NCBI GenBank assembly: GCA_002350465.1
Contig: DEEW01000119.1
Location: 29,041 to 38,033, forward strand
Source: Lachnospiraceae bacterium UBA2868
GTDB taxonomy: Bacteria; Bacillota_A; Clostridia; Lachnospirales; Lachnospiraceae
Direction: 5' to 3'
DNA: 8,993 bases
Under the pieces are notes generated by a model. The model was not told the DNA's origin, did not search any database, and was given only the letters and a program-made list of their open reading frames with translations. The translations under genes were made by a program, and so were the position numbers. How positions within the stretch are numbered: position 1 is the first letter of the stretch; every line of letters starts with the position of its first letter. Of this stretch, positions 7,678 through 8,993 are shown in pieces.

Positions 7678-7724
7678 GATTTGGAGAAGTAGCTTCCTGT
7701 GGAAAATCCGCAGGGTTCACTTAT
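7611..7724 (-). pseudogene. C-terminal remnant of an AraC-family transcriptional regulator (copy A)
   Basis: Read on the minus strand from about 7724 to a TAA at 7611-7613, this encodes the last ~37 residues of an AraC/XylS HTH domain: ISEPCGFSTGSYFSKSF, then GKIMGCTPLEYRKKNRKSIV and a stop. The CGFS-x2-SYFSK-xF-x5-G-xTPxEYRK pattern is diagnostic of the second helix-turn-helix of this family. No upstream part (first HTH, ligand or sensor domain) remains: the frame soon runs into a GGGACGG hairpin and unrelated DNA. Its stop lies 3 bp from the stop of the SH3b gene, so the two are convergent. Conserved amino-acid sequence argues for fairly recent loss of the gene body. A non-functional fragment is far more likely than a real small protein, since no start codon or ribosome site is in place. 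Confidence 0.85.
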
Positions 7725-7732
7725 GAATAATG

Positions 7733-7777
7733 GGGACGGATCTTGATTCTCAAAAGATGAGAAATAAGAACCGTCCC
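7733..7777. repeat. GGGACGG-type palindromic hairpin element; possible terminator
   Basis: Twenty-base arms 7733-7752 and 7758-7777 pair at 17 of 20 positions around a 5-nt AAAAG loop, with GGGACGG and CCGTCCC at the base. CCC is followed by TTTT, so on the plus strand it could end transcription from the SH3b gene as a weak rho-independent terminator. Long GGGACGG(T/A)TCTT palindromes of this look recur as dispersed elements in many bacterial genomes, often near Y1/RAYT-type transposases; that link is from memory. It sits 8 bp beyond the AraC remnant, at the point where AraC homology stops. Confidence 0.75.
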
Positions 7778-7836
7778 TTTTCAATGATTAGTAAATCTAA
7801 TCCGCAAGGATCATCAGGAGTAGATGTAAATATGTA

Positions 7837-7865
7837 TTGAATTCTAAGATCAACTCTGATATATT
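7837..7865 (+). promoter_or_regulatory. Possible promoter upstream of the Rpn-family gene
   Basis: TTGAAT (7837-7842), a 17-bp spacer and TATATT (7860-7865) give a plausible sigma-A promoter. It would imply a leader of about 185 nt before the ATG at 8060. The region is AT-rich, so a chance match is quite possible. Confidence 0.3.
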
Positions 7866-7989
7866 CTTTTCAAGCATAAATTCCAGCGGCATACGGCGAC
7901 GGCTGCATCCGAACATATCACAATCGAATTAATCCATTTCAGTTGTTTTCTTAAGAATCTATGCTTACCCATACCTATTATTTTTGAAT

Positions 7990-8033
7990 AAGCAGGATTC
8001 GAGAGACGCTGAATGTCATAGATTAACCTGCTT
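7990..8033. repeat. Inverted repeat in the leader of the Rpn-family gene
   Basis: AAGCAGG (7990-7996) and CCTGCTT (8027-8033) are perfect 7-bp arms around a 30-nt loop that contains a nested ATTC/GAAT pair (7997-8000 and 8011-8014). The right arm ends 12 nt before the Shine-Dalgarno sequence. It could be a leader stem or a leftover terminal repeat; no T-tract follows, so it is not a convincing terminator. Confidence 0.35.
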
Positions 8034-8059
8034 GCATAATTATTCTAAGGAGGAATACT

Positions 8060-8884
8060 ATGACAGAGAACAGAGAGTACAAAAGTGGCGTATTTTCAAT
8101 GCTTATGGAGCACAAAGAGTATGCATTGCAAGTGTACAATGCACTGAACGGATCACACTATGATGACGCGGAACAAGTTGAAATTGTAAGTCTTGATAAA
8201 GGCATATCTCTTTCTATCCGTAATGATTGTGCATTTATAGTAGATATGAGTCTGAATATCTATGAGCATCAATCAACATACAATCCGAATATGCCGCTTA
8301 GAGCACTAATATATTTTGTGGCATATATTAAGAACATGCTTAAGAGAAGAGATGTGTTCAGTCCTAGAATGATCCGAATCCCGACACCGCATTTCGCCGT
8401 ATTCTATAACGGTGTTGCCAATAGACCGGATAGAGAGACGATCAAACTCTCGATGGCATATGAGAAGCCAACGGATGATCCGGAACTTGAACTTATATGT
8501 ACAATATATAACATCAATCCGGACAAAGATCAGAGATTTCTCAAAAACTGTCCGGTACTTGATGAGTACATGATATTTGTGGGATGCGTGAGGCGCCTTG
8601 AGACTGAAGGAGAAGATAATCCCATTGAGAGAGCAATTGATTACTGCATTGACAACCATATTTTGGAAGAATTTCTGCGCGAAAACAGAGCGGAGGTTTT
8701 AAATGCTATGACAATAGACATGACATTCGAGCGAAGGGAAGAATTAATAAGGGAAGAGGAGCAAAAGGAGGCTCATGATTTAATAGAAAAAGAGCGCAAG
8801 AGAGCAAATGATGCTGAAAAGCGCGCAGAAAACGCTGAGAAACAATTGGCGGAGCTTAAGGAGAAAATGGGAATAGGCAAGTGA
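8060..8884 (+). CDS. Rpn-family PD-(D/E)XK nuclease / putative transposase with coiled-coil tail
   Basis: Rpn/YhgA-like and related proteins are PD-(D/E)XK-fold nucleases often annotated as putative transposases; E. coli RpnA promotes RecA-independent recombination. Of 274 aa, residues 1-15 (NREYKSGVFSMLM) are typical of the Clostridial subgroup. The nuclease core lies at about 45-115: SLDKGISLSIRNDCAFIVD with Asp56 and Asp62, then YEHQST with Glu69 and Gln71 (E-x-Q in place of E-x-K), then IPTPHFAVFYNG near 107-118. A conserved region LELICTIYNIN (143-153) and DEYMIFVGCVR (168-178) follows. Residues about 230-270 are a charged Glu/Lys/Arg coiled coil. TAAGGAGG at 8046-8053, 6 nt before the ATG, is a near-perfect ribosome site. 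The gene looks intact and somewhat more AT-rich than the operon genes by eye. It is bracketed by two AraC-tail repeats, fitting an accessory origin. Substrate and mobility are unproven. Confidence 0.88.
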   Translation: MTENREYKSGVFSMLMEHKEYALQVYNALNGSHYDDAEQVEIVSLDKGISLSIRNDCAFIVDMSLNIYEHQSTYNPNMPLRALIYFVAYIKNMLKRRDVFSPRMIRIPTPHFAVFYNGVANRPDRETIKLSMAYEKPTDDPELELICTIYNINPDKDQRFLKNCPVLDEYMIFVGCVRRLETEGEDNPIERAIDYCIDNHILEEFLRENRAEVLNAMTIDMTFERREELIREEEQKEAHDLIEKERKRANDAEKRAENAEKQLAELKEKMGIGK

Positions 8885-8896
8885 TAACAAGGGATA

Positions 8897-8964
8897 TTTA
8901 CACGATATTCTTCCGGTTTTTCTTCCTATACTCAAATGGTGTACATCCCATGATCTTGCCGAAG
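8897..8964. repeat. 68-bp direct repeat, right copy (AraC 3' end)
   Basis: Partner of 7610-7677 in the same orientation. After GAAG at 8961-8964 the similarity stops abruptly: the left copy goes on into AraC coding sequence, while this one changes to AGGATATTTACGATATCC. Most of the nine mismatches are transitions. They leave the shared protein tail mostly intact, so the copies look like related AraC paralogue ends or an older duplication. Confidence 0.85.
8898..8963 (-). pseudogene. C-terminal remnant of an AraC-family regulator (copy B)
   Basis: Read on the minus strand, the 21 codons before the TAA at 8898-8900 encode FGKIMGCTPFEYRKK followed by NRKNIV, the end of an AraC-family HTH domain. 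Upstream of FGKIM (right of 8963) the frame stays open to the window edge but reads NLLDIVNIL, which does not fit AraC, where SYFSKS should stand. The homology is therefore cut at a sharp junction. The stop lies 13 bp beyond the Rpn-family stop, mirroring copy A behind the SH3b gene. The window ends at 8993, so whether more of a regulator lies beyond cannot be seen. Confidence 0.75.
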
Positions 8965-8993
8965 AGGATATTTACGATATCCAAGAGATTTCC

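Larger units (their letters stand above)
7778..8045. other. About 270 bp without a recognisable gene
   Basis: No frame on either strand gives a protein I recognise. The longest suggestive one is on the minus strand from an ATG at 7916 to a stop at 7797, 39 residues starting MFGCSRRRMPLEFML. It has no ribosome site that I can support and an in-frame stop just upstream. The stretch holds a possible promoter at 7837 and an inverted repeat at 7990-8033, both described separately. No tRNA, CRISPR or riboswitch pattern is seen. It reads as leader plus eroded DNA between the AraC remnant and the Rpn-family gene. Confidence 0.6.
8892..8982. repeat. Short GGATATTTAC direct repeat bracketing AraC copy B
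   Basis: GGATATTTAC occurs at 8892-8901 and again at 8966-8975, 74 bp apart, one on each side of the AraC tail fragment; both are followed, directly or after two bases, by GATAT. The right copy is also part of a perfect inverted repeat, GGATAT-TTACG-ATATCC (8966-8982). The arrangement resembles a recombination or insertion scar but could be coincidence. Confidence 0.5.

Noticed and set aside
7797..7916. 39-codon minus-strand frame starting MFGCSRRRMPLEFML
   Set aside because: Looks slightly protein-like but has no supported ribosome site, an in-frame stop just upstream and no recognised family; could be a gene remnant but cannot be supported.
8060..8884. Simple insertion sequence (IS) call for the nuclease gene
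   Set aside because: No terminal inverted repeats or identical target duplications directly flanking it; the flanks are diverged AraC tails, so a standard IS is not supported.
7608..8993. CRISPR array or toxin-antitoxin pair in the accessory part
   Set aside because: Only two copies of the 68-bp unit, explained by AraC coding sequence, with a whole gene between them; no second small gene adjoins the nuclease gene.

Overview
The window looks like chromosomal DNA from a Gram-positive Firmicute, most likely a gut- or rumen-type Lachnospiraceae. This rests on the protein styles (Ppx/GppA with a C-terminal HD-like domain, a YkpA/YbiT-type ABC-F ATPase with a 'GTNELAKTT' loop, a PD-(D/E)XK 'Rpn' transposase-family protein), strong AGGAGG-type ribosome sites and a moderate GC content. 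No database was consulted, so the family assignment is inference.

Positions 2-6411 form one compact plus-strand array: exopolyphosphatase-like ppx (its 5' end lies off the left edge), polyphosphate kinase ppk1, a very acidic 85-residue protein, an ABC-F ATPase and a Cof-type HAD phosphatase. Gaps are 25-33 nt and the last pair overlaps by 11 nt. I see no terminator or strong promoter inside, so this is probably one operon. Ppk1 makes polyphosphate and Ppx/GppA-type enzymes hydrolyse polyphosphate or pppGpp. ABC-F proteins act on ribosomes and HAD-IIB enzymes dephosphorylate small metabolites. The set is consistent with a stress, energy and translation housekeeping locus, but a joint function is not shown.

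Positions 6412-6533 carry a good promoter (TATAAT at 6459). It drives a GTG-started, membrane-anchored extracellular protein with a Big-like domain, an SH3b domain, low-complexity Ala/Glu/Lys linkers and an unassigned C-terminal cap (6534-7607).

Positions 7608-8993 are the accessory part. Immediately after the SH3b gene, on the minus strand, lies the last ~38 codons of an AraC-family regulator with no gene body. Next come a 20-bp-arm GGGACGG hairpin and about 270 bp without a recognisable gene. An intact Rpn/PD-(D/E)XK transposase-family gene follows (8060-8884). Right after its stop lies a second minus-strand copy of the same AraC 3' end. The two AraC tails form a 68-bp direct repeat (59/68 identical by eye) offset by 1287 bp and bracketing the nuclease gene. 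This bracketed cassette is the most unusual thing in the window and suggests insertion, gene conversion or repeated recombination involving AraC paralogue tails.
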